DNA from: Nitrosomonas sp.
GTDB lineage: Bacteria > Pseudomonadota > Gammaproteobacteria > Burkholderiales > Nitrosomonadaceae
Length of the DNA stretch: 64,000 bases
Assembly: GCA_024282035.1 (NCBI GenBank)
Contig: JAMWZR010000010.1
Location: 1 to 64,000, forward strand
Direction of reading: 5' to 3'
This document shows, one piece after another, positions 35,881 through 44,293 of this stretch (its first letter is position 1; each line of letters opens with the position of its first letter). The notes below the pieces were generated by a model that saw nothing but the letters and a program-made list of their open reading frames with translations, was not told the DNA's origin and did not search any database. Position numbers and translations under genes: made by a program.

Positions 35881-37116
35881 TCATACCAAAACTTCAATCG
35901 GCTCGGGATGATTCAGAAACGCAACCGGACTCGCAGTTAATCCATAGGCACCTGATTGCAATACCACAACCAAATCCCCAATGCTTGCTCTAGTGACGGG
36001 GATTTGTTCCGCCAAAATATCAAGCGGTGTGCACAACGGTCCGACTATTGTGACCACGTCATCGGCATTTTGATGAATTTTGTTTCCAATCAGAACCGGA
36101 AAATTCTTTCGTATTACCTGACCTAAATTTCCAGAAGCGGCCAGGTGATGATGCATCCCGCCGTCCGTCACCAGAAAAATTTGCCCGCGTGATGTTTTGC
36201 GCTCCACGACACGGCAAACATAAATCCCGGCTTCCGCCACGATATAGCGCCCCAGTTCCATGGCTATTTCTATGTTTGGAAAGATCTGCTTGATATCGTA
36301 TACCAATCCGTGCAAACGTTCACCAACAGCAGCAAGATCCAGGGGGTGTTGCCCCGGGAAATAGGGAACACCCAGTCCCCCGCCAATATTGAGCCACGGA
36401 ATAGCCACTCCGGCCTGGTGTGCAATCTTTGTCGCCAGTCGAATCGTTTTTTCCTGCGCCTCGCAAATAGCAGATGTATTTAGATTCTGCGATCCACTAA
36501 AAACATGGAGTCCCACAAAATTCAATCCCAATGTGCTAATACGTTGCAGCAATGATGGAACCTGTTCTGCATCGATACCAAATGGCTTGGCCCCTCCCCC
36601 CATTTTCATTCCGGAAGACTGGAGCTCAAAATCTGGATTCACCCGGATCGATACCCGAGGCAACATGCCAAGTTCCTCGCCACATTGCACAACACGCTCC
36701 ATTTCACTTGCAGACTCAACATTAATGACCACATCTGATGCCACAGCACTACGCAATTCTTCCAATCTTTTGCCCGGACCGGAAAAACTGATTCGGTGCG
36801 AGGTTATCGGTGTATCCAATGCTACTTTCATTTCCCCCATCGAGGCGACGTCCATGCCATCCACCAATTTCGCCAAATGCTGCACCACTGCTGGCATAGG
36901 ATTGGCTTTCATGGCGTAATATAACTGTATCTCAGGCGGCATATATCGCCGCAACAATGCAACACGTTCAGAAATTTTTTTTCTGTCGTAGGCATAAAAA
37001 GGAGTGATTCCAACACGTTGAACCAACCGAGTCAGTGACATGCCGCCTATCTGCAGGCAGCCATCCTTTACATCGAGCGACTCCAAAGCAGCATGCTGAG
37101 GAAATGAGTTATTCAC
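35881..37116 (-). CDS. Exosortase-A-associated pyridoxal-dependent decarboxylase
   Basis: 411 residues, alanine-racemase-like fold III PLP enzyme. PLP lysine in QLYYAMKANPMPAV, glycine motif in LNIGGGLGVPYF, ELGRYIVAEAG and the active-site cysteine segment GPLCTPLDILAE. It belongs to the decarboxylase group found beside exosortase A together with an AMP-forming acyl-CoA ligase, probably building part of an exopolysaccharide or lipid. The start is GTG at 37116, overlapping the ligase TGA by 4 bp (GTGA). Confidence 0.9.
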   Translation of the reverse strand: MNNSFPQHAALESLDVKDGCLQIGGMSLTRLVQRVGITPFYAYDRKKISERVALLRRYMPPEIQLYYAMKANPMPAVVQHLAKLVDGMDVASMGEMKVALDTPITSHRISFSGPGKRLEELRSAVASDVVINVESASEMERVVQCGEELGMLPRVSIRVNPDFELQSSGMKMGGGAKPFGIDAEQVPSLLQRISTLGLNFVGLHVFSGSQNLNTSAICEAQEKTIRLATKIAHQAGVAIPWLNIGGGLGVPYFPGQHPLDLAAVGERLHGLVYDIKQIFPNIEIAMELGRYIVAEAGIYVCRVVERKTSRGQIFLVTDGGMHHHLAASGNLGQVIRKNFPVLIGNKIHQNADDVVTIVGPLCTPLDILAEQIPVTRASIGDLVVVLQSGAYGLTASPVAFLNHPEPIEVLV

Positions 37117-38696
37117 TCCGAGTGCTCTCCAAATAGATACTGTAATTCGTGATAAAGCAACCTACGATCCACTTTTCCATTGGGATTGCGTGGCAAATTC
37201 TCCTGCCTGATTTCGTAATGATGCGGTTGCATGAATGTCGGTAGCCTTTGTTTACATGTTGCACGTATTACTTCCACATCCAGTGGATGATTTTTTTGAG
37301 CCATAACCACGACAGCGATCGCCTGCCCCATCTGCGCATGGGGTACGCCAATGGCGATGACTTCGACCACATTTTCCATTGAAAAAATCACTTCCTCTAT
37401 CTCGGTAGGGCTGATCCGGTAACCGGAAGATTTAATCATTTCATCGCGACGTTCGACAAAATACAGGTAACCTTCGTGATCCATGCGAACCGTATCGCCA
37501 GACCAAGCCGCAATCTCACTTACGGATACTCCTTGAACTGGATGTATCGACTTGAAGCATTGTGCCGTTTTTACGGCATCATTCCAGTATCCCATGGTTA
37601 CCAGAGCGCCTCGGTGAACCAATTCCCCAGGCTCGCCGGGAGCGCAGTGCGAGCCATCCTCGCGTACCACCCATACTTCAGCATTGGGAATGGCTTTGCC
37701 AATCGAATTCGGACGACGATCGAGCTCTTCCGGCGCCAGATAGGTTGATCGAAATGCTTCCGTAAAACCATACATCAGAAAAATTTGTGTATTGGGTAAA
37801 GCACTCCGCAGACGTTCCAGTGTTGTGCGAGGCATCACACCACCCGAATTAGTCAAGTATCGCAGTGAAGTCATCTTTTCACACTTCAGTTGCGCCAACT
37901 GAATCCACAATGGTGGCACGGCTGCAAGCCCGGTGATCGCTAGTTCATCGGCCAGTTGGATAATGTCCTGGGGTAGCAAATAGTTCATCAGAACATTGGT
38001 TGCGCGGGAATAAAATGCTGTTGTCAGCTGACTTAAACCATAGTCGAAACTGAGAGGTAACACAGTTAGAATCCGATCTTGCGGAGAATTTCCCAAGTAG
38101 CGGCATACACTCCTCGCCCCCGCCACCAGATTGCGATGCGAGAATACCACTCCTTTGGGTTTTCCAGTACTGCCTGAGGTGTAGAGAATTGCGGTCATGT
38201 CGATGTCGATCACCGTCATCGGCGCTGCAGCACATTCCATCTGTATCACATCTTCCCATTCCTCAATCAACAAACCCGCGACTGGCGTCAGACTGTCGTG
38301 TACATCAACCAGCATGATCGTCCGCAAAAAAAGCCAAGGATGTAAAACCTTCTGCAACCCCTCCCAGCGTTGTTGTGAAGTTAGCAGCATCTTCACCTCG
38401 CAATCCAGCAAAATATGCTTGACTTGGTCCGGCTTTAACACGGGATTCACCGGAACAAATACACCACCAGCCGCTGCTATGGAAAATAATGCAACAACCG
38501 TCTCCAATCTTTTTTCGAGATAAACGGCCACACGTTCACCACGATTTAGACCCAGAGCCCGCAAACCTTTCGCAGTATTTCTGATAGCTTCTGCCAGCTC
38601 AGAATAACTGAGTATTTGTTCTTCGTATCTCAACGCGTGAGTGTCTGGTGCATGATCGGCAGCCGAGAAAATCAATTCGTGAACCAGATTTACCAT
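37113..38696 (-). CDS. Exosortase-A-associated acyl-CoA ligase (AMP-forming)
   Basis: About 527 residues from ATG 38696 (MVNLVHELIFSAADHAPD); a GTG at 38747 is less likely. ANL superfamily: the P-loop YTSGSTGKPKGVVFSH, the LMYGFTEAF substrate loop, GYLYFVERRDEMIKSSGYRI hinge and PRNPNGKVDRR catalytic lysine are all present. It activates a carboxylic acid as adenylate and CoA thioester. It is translationally coupled to the decarboxylase, and a downstream acyl-carrier gene usually found with the pair is not seen. Divergent from gltX with a 178-bp gap. Confidence 0.9.
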   Translation of the reverse strand: MVNLVHELIFSAADHAPDTHALRYEEQILSYSELAEAIRNTAKGLRALGLNRGERVAVYLEKRLETVVALFSIAAAGGVFVPVNPVLKPDQVKHILLDCEVKMLLTSQQRWEGLQKVLHPWLFLRTIMLVDVHDSLTPVAGLLIEEWEDVIQMECAAAPMTVIDIDMTAILYTSGSTGKPKGVVFSHRNLVAGARSVCRYLGNSPQDRILTVLPLSFDYGLSQLTTAFYSRATNVLMNYLLPQDIIQLADELAITGLAAVPPLWIQLAQLKCEKMTSLRYLTNSGGVMPRTTLERLRSALPNTQIFLMYGFTEAFRSTYLAPEELDRRPNSIGKAIPNAEVWVVREDGSHCAPGEPGELVHRGALVTMGYWNDAVKTAQCFKSIHPVQGVSVSEIAAWSGDTVRMDHEGYLYFVERRDEMIKSSGYRISPTEIEEVIFSMENVVEVIAIGVPHAQMGQAIAVVVMAQKNHPLDVEVIRATCKQRLPTFMQPHHYEIRQENLPRNPNGKVDRRLLYHELQYLFGEHSE

Positions 38697-38874
38697 ACGT
38701 GAATCACTATCATCGGATATATAAAAAGCGCAACCATGGCGATTCACATTATAATCGGATCTGTTTGGAGAAGCATGTTTGCTGTCTCATAGCGCATAGA
38801 CACAATAGATGCCAACCCAAAACATATCACCTCGTTTTATTACACGCATTCGATAAACAAAGACAGATAACATC

Positions 38875-40266
38875 ATGGTACGTACACGTTTTGCACCCAG
38901 TCCAACCGGCTACCTCCACATTGGCGGTGCTCGCACAGCACTATTTTCTTGGGCTTTTGCGCGCAAGCATGGCGGAAAGTTCATTTTACGCATTGAAGAT
39001 ACAGATCAGGAACGATCGACCCAACAGTCTACTCAAGCCATTCTCGATGGTATGGCATGGCTGGACCTGGATTACGATGAAGGTCCGTTTTATCAAATGC
39101 AGCGTCTGCAACGCTATCACGACGTCGCAGAACAACTGCTACGAAACAATCAGGCGTATTACTGCTACGCCACAAAAGAAGAACTGGATGAAATGCGCGA
39201 GCGGCAACTCGCAGCTGGTTTGAAACCACGCTATGACGGGCGTTGGCGTGACTCAAAACAAACTCCCCCGGCGGGAGTTAAACCGGTATTGCGTTTCAAA
39301 AATCCACTGGAAGGCTATGTAACATTCAACGACCTGATCAAGGGACGCATCAGTGTTGCCAATCAAGAACTGGATGATTTAGTGTTACTGCGCGGTGATG
39401 GCATACCCACTTATAATTTCAGCGTGGTTGTGGATGATCTCGACATGCAAATCAGTCATGTCATTCGAGGAGATGATCATGTCAATAACACACCACGGCA
39501 AATTAACATCCTCAAGGCATTGGATGCCACACTTCCTGACTACGCACATGTACCAATGATCTTGGGTGCCAATGGCGAACGATTGTCGAAGCGCCATGGC
39601 GCCGTATCTGTTATGCAGTATCAGGATGATGGTTATCTGCCGGAAGCACTGGTGAATTACCTAGCTCGGCTCGGCTGGTCACATGGTGACGAAGAAATTT
39701 TCAGTCGCGAAGACCTGATCAACTGGTTCGATCTATCTTCGATCAGTCGCTCACCAGCAAAATTCAATCCTGAAAAGTTACACTGGATCAACCAGCAGTA
39801 CCTTAAAAAGACTGATAACACAGCCTTGGCCAAGCTTGTCGTTCCTTACTTGAAAAAAGATGAATGCAATATCGCCAATGGCCCCGACTTGTCATGTGTT
39901 GTTAACTTACTGAAAGAAAGAGTCAATACGATTGAAGAACTAGCAGATGCGTCAGTGTATTTTTATCGTCAACTTGAGCCCAGCGACGAACTTAAGGATC
40001 AATATTTTAACAAAACATCAAAAAAACTCCTTACAGAACTGACGCAGAACTTAGAGACCATTGAATGGAATCGCGAATCCATTCATGAAGCAATAAAAAC
40101 CTTTGCAAAAAATCAAAATTTAAAACTGCCTCAAGTAGCCATGCCCCTGCGCGTGATGGTCACCGGAGAGGTTCATACGCCTTCAATTGATGCTGTACTT
40201 GAATTATTGGGAAAAGACAAAGCTATGTTACGCATCCATCAGCATCTCAACACAATTGTGGATTGA
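38875..40266 (+). CDS. gltX: Glutamyl-tRNA synthetase
   Basis: 463 residues. Class I synthetase: SPTGYLHIGGART (HIGH motif) near residue 9 and LSKRHGAVSV (KMSKS-type motif) near 240. It charges tRNA-Glu; whether it also mischarges tRNA-Gln cannot be told. The tRNA-Ala and tRNA-Glu genes follow within 160 bp, so enzyme and substrate tRNA are neighbours. The 3' part of the gene (from about 39,900) is AT-richer than the start. Confidence 0.95.
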   Translation: MVRTRFAPSPTGYLHIGGARTALFSWAFARKHGGKFILRIEDTDQERSTQQSTQAILDGMAWLDLDYDEGPFYQMQRLQRYHDVAEQLLRNNQAYYCYATKEELDEMRERQLAAGLKPRYDGRWRDSKQTPPAGVKPVLRFKNPLEGYVTFNDLIKGRISVANQELDDLVLLRGDGIPTYNFSVVVDDLDMQISHVIRGDDHVNNTPRQINILKALDATLPDYAHVPMILGANGERLSKRHGAVSVMQYQDDGYLPEALVNYLARLGWSHGDEEIFSREDLINWFDLSSISRSPAKFNPEKLHWINQQYLKKTDNTALAKLVVPYLKKDECNIANGPDLSCVVNLLKERVNTIEELADASVYFYRQLEPSDELKDQYFNKTSKKLLTELTQNLETIEWNRESIHEAIKTFAKNQNLKLPQVAMPLRVMVTGEVHTPSIDAVLELLGKDKAMLRIHQHLNTIVD

Positions 40267-40273
40267 ACTTTTC

Positions 40274-40302
40274 TTTACAATGAATCATGGCATCAGTATA
40301 AT
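40274..40302 (+). promoter_or_regulatory. Strong sigma-70-type promoter for tRNA-Ala
   Basis: TTTACA (40274-40279), a 17-bp spacer and a perfect TATAAT (40297-40302) lie 18 bp before the tRNA-Ala gene. Position, spacing and sequence all fit; transcription should begin near 40309. Confidence 0.7.
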
Positions 40303-40319
40303 CGCTCTTCCTTTGATCA

Positions 40320-40395
<76 letters not shown>

Positions 40396-40409
40396 GTTAA
40401 TCTTTAGAG

Positions 40410-40418
40410 TGCTATAAT
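40410..40418 (+). promoter_or_regulatory. Extended -10 promoter before tRNA-Glu
   Basis: TGC followed by TATAAT (40413-40418) forms an extended -10 element 9 bp before tRNA-Glu. No good -35 box is seen, as it would fall within the end of tRNA-Ala. The tRNA may also be read from the tRNA-Ala promoter. Confidence 0.45.
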
Positions 40419-40426
40419 TCAGTTTT

Positions 40427-40502
40427 GTCCCCATCGTCTAGAGGCCTAGGACATCGCCCTTTCACGGCGGTAACACGAGTTCGAATCTCGTTGGGGACGC
40501 CA
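40427..40502 (+). tRNA. tRNA-Glu (TTC)
   Basis: 76 nt with encoded CCA. Starts GTCCCCATCGTCTAGAGG as glutamate tRNAs do, anticodon loop in CCCTTTCACGG gives TTC, T arm GAGTTCGAATCTC, and the acceptor closes with GGGGAC. It lies 160 bp after gltX, the gene for its synthetase. Confidence 0.95.
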
Positions 40503-40713
40503 CATATAGTTCATTTTTTTCATAACTCAAGATTTAAAAACTGTATTATCCGTGTATTACTCCCCAATGTAGTTGATATTTGTATGCACTTACTACAGTA
40601 GTTTTATTCCTTTTTGTCTGAGAAATTAATAAAATTCGCCGAAAAATCCTGAATTTTATTCTGGATATGCTAGCCAAGTAACAGACTAAAAGGTATTATG
40701 CGCGCTATCAGAA

Positions 40714-40803
40714 GGAGGTGTGGCCGAGCGGTTTAAGGCAGCAGTCTTGAAAACTGCCGTAGGGGTGACTCTACCGTGAGTTCGAATCTCACCGCCTCCG
40801 CCA
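40714..40803 (+). tRNA. tRNA-Ser (TGA)
   Basis: 90 nt with encoded CCA and a long variable arm (GTAGGGGTGACTCTACC region), as in serine tRNAs. Acceptor GGAGGTG pairs with CGCCTCC; the anticodon loop CTTGAAA gives TGA; T arm GAGTTCGAATCTC. A run of accessory genes (parDE, Rhs pieces) follows, so it is a candidate integration site, but no copy of its 3' end is seen further on. Confidence 0.95.
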
Positions 40804-41023
40804 ACGATCCAGTATCCATGCCGTTCTTAGCCAAATCACCCAGGTATTCCCATCAATCATCCCATCAAAATATTTTTGGTTTAACGCCTAATTTTTAGGA
40901 TAGCCGCACAGAAAAGCTGACCTTCTACATCTACGGATAGCCTTTGAATACTATTTCAAGCCTCCACCGGCGATAACAGTCTTATCTAATTGAAATCGGA
41001 TTCTGATTATCGTTTTCTTGTGA

Positions 41024-41040
41024 TGGCAATATTTGCCATT
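41024..41040. promoter_or_regulatory. Palindrome upstream of parD, candidate ParD operator
   Basis: ATGGCAA and TTGCCAT form perfect 7-bp arms around a 3-bp centre, 49 bp before the parD start codon. ParD proteins repress their own operon by binding palindromes in this place, so an operator is a reasonable inference. Confidence 0.45.
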
Positions 41041-41088
41041 TTATGTTATTTGTGTCACAGTAAGCGACAAGATAAGGAGGATGCATCT

Positions 41089-41349
41089 ATGCAAAGTATG
41101 AATATCTCTCTGCCCGATCCCTTGAAAAAATTCGTGGATGGACAAATTGCCCAGGGCCGCTACAGCAGCGCCAGCGAATATGTTCGCGAATTGATCCGTG
41201 CCGATGAAAAGCGCAAAGCTGAACAACAACTTGAAGCCAAGTTACTGGAAGGATTGAGCAGCCCAGAAAGTGAATTGACCTCTGCAGACTGGAGTGAGAT
41301 TCGCAAAGAAGCCTTAGCTAAGCTGGAAGCACGAAAGAAACAACCTTGA
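41089..41349 (+). CDS. parD: ParD-like antitoxin
   Basis: 86 residues from ATG 41089, which has AAGGAGG 8 bp upstream; the frame is open for another 99 bp before that. The N terminus MNISLPDPLKKFVDGQIAQG and YSSASEYVRELIRADEKR is the ribbon-helix-helix DNA-binding domain of ParD/CopG antitoxins, and the charged C-terminal tail binds the toxin. It should neutralise ParE and repress the operon. The TGA overlaps the toxin ATG by one base. Confidence 0.9.
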   Translation: MQSMNISLPDPLKKFVDGQIAQGRYSSASEYVRELIRADEKRKAEQQLEAKLLEGLSSPESELTSADWSEIRKEALAKLEARKKQP

Positions 41350-41591
41350 TGCCTAAAATCTATCAACGAGCGACAGCGAGGCGCGACTTGGTAGAGCATT
41401 TCGTTTATCTTGCGGAAAATGCGAACCTGGAAACAGCTGAGCGCTTTTTGACACAAGTGGAGGCCAGCTTCAACGATCTGGCTGAGCGCCCAATGATTGG
41501 CGCACCATTGATGCTCCATGATCCGGCATTGGCAGGCATGCGTAAATGGCCGGTTACAGACTTTGAAAATCACCTATCCGTTATTCGGTAA
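41349..41591 (+). pseudogene. parE: ParE-like toxin, C-terminally shortened
   Basis: 80 residues. The RelE/ParE fold is clear: ATARRDLVEHFVYLAENANLE, ERFLTQVEASFNDLAERPMIG and MRKWPVTDFENHLSVIR. Family members are about 95-100 residues, and after FENYLIFYR they continue with two more beta-strands and a conserved late arginine/histidine region. Here the frame stops directly after VIR, so about 15-20 residues are absent. No continuation was found in the other frames. The toxin is probably inactive or altered, although ParD may still bind it. Confidence 0.7.
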
Positions 41592-41651
41592 AATGAGTTA
41601 AAAATCTTCATCTGTTCCGTACTTGTATCCTACCCCCCCCCCTGAAATTGT

Positions 41652-41762
41652 GTCGGAACAGTCGGAATAGTCGGAACAAAATCCAGAAACCCGCATGGAT
41701 GCCTGCTTTACGTGTTCCGACTTTTTACAAAAACGTTCCGACAAACCCCGTTTTATTCCGAC
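41652..41762. repeat. Cluster of 9-bp direct and inverted repeats (iteron-like)
   Basis: Three exactly contiguous forward copies of GTCGGAA(C/T)A lie at 41652-41660, 41661-41669 and 41670-41678. Three inverted copies follow: TGTTCCGAC (41713-41721), CGTTCCGAC (41734-41742) and TATTCCGAC (41754-41762). A partial inverted copy (TGTTCCGTAC) lies at 41613. This is a protein-binding array in form; replication iterons or a recombinase/primase site are possible readings. Confidence 0.75.
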
Positions 41763-41931
41763 AATTCTGGGGAATCAAGGGGTTTTACGCTCTGGTATAA
41801 CTCGACTTCTTGAGAAGCACAAAGGTATTAATGCGAAAATCCCAGTTTTGGATCTGTCAGTCCTTTCAAAAAATATTTCCTTTTGAATATCCTCATATTT
41901 GTTAAGTAATAACAACTTCTGAATTGATTGG

Positions 41932-41947
41932 TGTGATTTTTATCACT
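41932..41947. promoter_or_regulatory. CRP/FNR-like site upstream of the PEP-CTERM gene
   Basis: TGTGA, six bases (TTTTTA), then TCACT is one mismatch from the CRP-type half-sites. It is about 210 bp before the start codon, so it could act from afar or be chance in AT-rich DNA. Confidence 0.3.
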
Positions 41948-42156
41948 GAAGAAATATTGAAAAATGACTATTTTGAATTTCTCAGGGTGTGAGGTCTTCC
42001 CAAAAACCCTACACTTGTAACGAGACCGGTAACAGGTGAGAAAATTTAAATAATATCAGCATCCTTTCACATAAACTTGCTAAGGCACCGTCATCAAAAC
42101 ATTTTTGATAACTTAGTTCTTCAAGCAGTAAAACACCATTCTCCCAAGGGATCATC

Positions 42157-43368
42157 ATGAGCATGTCATACAAATGTACAAAACTTAAATTTATTACTAT
42201 TTTTCTAATTGGGAGTTATATCGCATCAAATGCTGCACTTGCAAACGCGGGATGGTCAATTAGAGGATTGGAGAATTTAGGTGGAAACGATAGTTTTGTA
42301 AATGCGATTAACGACTCTGGTCAGATAACGGGGAGCTTCCTTGACAATGGTGTTTATCACAGTTTTATAACAGGTAATAACGGCATAGGGATAACTGACA
42401 TTGGCAGTTTGGATGGAACCGATAGTTTTGCTCGAGCGATAAATAATTTCGGGATAGTAGCGGGTGAATCTCCAAATTTTGATTCAATTTTCTCACATGC
42501 ATTTATAACAAGTCTTGACGGAAAAAACATTACTGATGTAGGTAATATAGGTGTTAATGGACAAGTTTATGGCATTAACGATTCTGGACAAATCGTCGGA
42601 GATTTGGATTCTATCAATACTAACGGTTCTCATGCCTTTATCACGGGTCCTAATGGTAATGAAATAACGGATTTGGGTACGCTGGGAGGGGTGTTTAGTT
42701 CAGCTACTGGCATCAATAATTCTGGACAAGTAACGGGATGGGCTCAAAAAGGAAGTGATGGCAGTGTATCTGTTGATAGCCATGCTTTTATTACCGGCCC
42801 TAACGGCGTAGGGATGAACGACTTGGGTACTCTAAATGGCAACTTCAGTGTTGCCAATGGCATCAACAATTCGGGACAGGTTGTGGGAAATGTTGGAGAA
42901 GTCAGCGAGATCTATTATCACAATGCTTTCATTACAGGGGCTAACGGTGTGAATATGACTAACCTTGGTACATTGGGAGGCCACTTCAGTGATGCACTGA
43001 GTATCAACGACGCAGGGGAAGCAGTGGGGTGGGCTGAAACGGCAGACGGAGATATGCATGCTTTCTTATATAGCCATGGAGGGATAACTGATCTTTCGTT
43101 GTTAGATGTGGTTATCGCTGGCGGGTGGAAGAGCATTTTCACGGCTGACATCAACAACAATGGACAAATTATAGGAAATGGAATTAACGCTCATGGCGCA
43201 TCCGAAGCATTTTTGCTGTCCTATACACCTGATACCATATTTACGCCGAATCCCATATTTATTCCAACGCCTCCTCCACCAATTCCCGAACCTGAAACTT
43301 ATATGATGTTATTGGCTGGATTAGGATTGATGGGTTTTATGGCATGGCTGAGAGAACATAAGGTTTAA
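42157..43368 (+). CDS. HAF-repeat protein with PEP-CTERM sorting signal
   Basis: 403 residues. A signal peptide ends near ALANAG. The body has about seven repeats of about 45 residues, each with a phrase like GINNSGQVVG, usually with HAFITGPNG and DLGTLGG before it (the HAF extracellular repeat). The C terminus has PIPEPETY, a hydrophobic segment (MMLLAGLGLMGFMAW) and basic RE..K end, the PEP-CTERM signal cut by exosortase A. It should be exported, processed and attached to surface polymer. The exosortase-associated ligase, decarboxylase and acyltransferase lie 4-7 kb away; the exosortase gene itself is outside the window. Confidence 0.88.
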   Translation: MSMSYKCTKLKFITIFLIGSYIASNAALANAGWSIRGLENLGGNDSFVNAINDSGQITGSFLDNGVYHSFITGNNGIGITDIGSLDGTDSFARAINNFGIVAGESPNFDSIFSHAFITSLDGKNITDVGNIGVNGQVYGINDSGQIVGDLDSINTNGSHAFITGPNGNEITDLGTLGGVFSSATGINNSGQVTGWAQKGSDGSVSVDSHAFITGPNGVGMNDLGTLNGNFSVANGINNSGQVVGNVGEVSEIYYHNAFITGANGVNMTNLGTLGGHFSDALSINDAGEAVGWAETADGDMHAFLYSHGGITDLSLLDVVIAGGWKSIFTADINNNGQIIGNGINAHGASEAFLLSYTPDTIFTPNPIFIPTPPPPIPEPETYMMLLAGLGLMGFMAWLREHKV

Positions 43369-43622
43369 CTTGAGTAATAGCGAAAAACCTAGTGAGATAA
43401 AATTCATCGTAACCAAGAAAAAGACTTTGATCGCGGATAATTTTCTTGGAAATAATGGAAACGGCTGGACGGCAGATTAACTTCTCACAAAACGCCGTAC
43501 GCATAACAAAATACCGCCACATACATGGAGGCGTGGAGGGAAATGTCAAATCAGATCCATGTAATATCAGATTATTCTGCATAAAGGTACCAAAAGTCCC
43601 ATAGGGATTTGTACATTGATTT
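43369..43622. other. Short unassigned stretch before the Rhs remnants
   Basis: About 250 bp with no convincing gene or RNA. It separates the PEP-CTERM gene from the Rhs remnants. No terminator was recognised after the PEP-CTERM gene. Confidence 0.4.
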
Positions 43623-43802
43623 GATCACTCTTGGCATGTTGAAATGATCGGCATGGATATAGTAAATCTGGATCGGGCTAGTGGCAGTGGCTTTGCGGAT
43701 CACGGCCACTGGAATATCCTCCAGCCAGATGGTTTCCTGCCGCACCAGCCAGTCATCCATCGGTGTAGCGGTGGAAGCATTGTCCCTGCATTCGCCGATC
43801 AA
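43623..43802 (-). pseudogene. Rhs core fragment C (relic)
   Basis: 180 bp closely matching 44775-44954 within Rhs fragment B (roughly nine in ten bases by eye). In the minus frame it reads IGECRDNASTATPMDDWLV..., then WLEDIPVAVIRKATATSPIQ and IYYIHADHFNMPRV, the conserved Rhs segment before the tip (IHTDHLNTPR type). It lacks everything before and after. It is the last piece of an array of Rhs tips and immunity genes. Confidence 0.8.
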
Positions 43803-43870
43803 ATATTTCTAATTCGAGATCTGCTTCACATGTTTAGATAAATTTCTATTAAAGTAAATTAGTATTAAAT

Positions 43871-44281
43871 CTATCTGTCGCCATATACATTTAAAGCCAA
43901 ATCAATTTGTAGCATACCAAGCTTTTTCAATAAGATATTACTAAATATATCGCCAGTATTACCAGTTGAAAACCAGCCAATAAAGAATTCGATACTTCCT
44001 CCACCATCTCGAATTCGACAAAAGAGAGGCTCATGTTGAAAAAGCATATCAACTGTTCGGTCTAGTAGTTCGTGCAATTCCTCATCGTTATTAGGTTGAA
44101 TTGAGAATGAGCAATAGTTCCTATCATAAATTCCATCAAGAAGCGTTCCTTTCGGGCTTTTCCTTTGCTCACCAATTTTATTTAGCCATTTTGGCGCCAT
44201 ACCTAATTGAGAACATATAACATCAGGATCAATTGTTTGCGTAAAAAACCTTAAAGAGACTTCAAAAGTAAATTCATGCAT
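43871..44281 (-). CDS. Candidate Rhs immunity protein (DUF4279-like)
   Basis: 136 residues, no signal peptide. HEFTFEVSLRFFTQTIDPDV, QLGMAPKWLNKIGEQRKSPK and DELHELLDRTVDMLFQHEP (here EELHELL) resemble the DUF4279 pattern, a family often next to polymorphic toxins. It lies 12 bp after the broken tip of Rhs fragment B and before fragment C, the place of an immunity gene. Assignment to the family is from memory of its pattern. Base composition is AT-rich relative to the Rhs pieces. Confidence 0.6.
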   Translation of the reverse strand: MHEFTFEVSLRFFTQTIDPDVICSQLGMAPKWLNKIGEQRKSPKGTLLDGIYDRNYCSFSIQPNNDEELHELLDRTVDMLFQHEPLFCRIRDGGGSIEFFIGWFSTGNTGDIFSNILLKKLGMLQIDLALNVYGDR

Positions 44282-44293
44282 AGTAACTCTAGC

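Larger units (their letters stand above)
41592..42156. other. Intergenic region with iteron-like repeats and no supported gene
   Basis: About 565 bp. It contains a run of ten C (41633-41642), the GTCGGAACA repeat cluster described separately, a CRP-like site at 41932-41947 and an AT-rich leader before the PEP-CTERM gene. A 63-residue frame at 41695-41886 runs through the repeats and shows no protein character. Confidence 0.6.

Noticed and set aside
36389-36919. 176-codon plus-strand frame opposite the PLP decarboxylase
   Set aside because: Shadow frame, Ser/Thr-rich with no ribosome site; the minus-strand gene has all its motifs.
41695-41886. 63-codon plus-strand frame over the GTCGGAACA repeats
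   Set aside because: It runs through the inverted repeats and has no recognisable domain; the repeats explain the sequence better.
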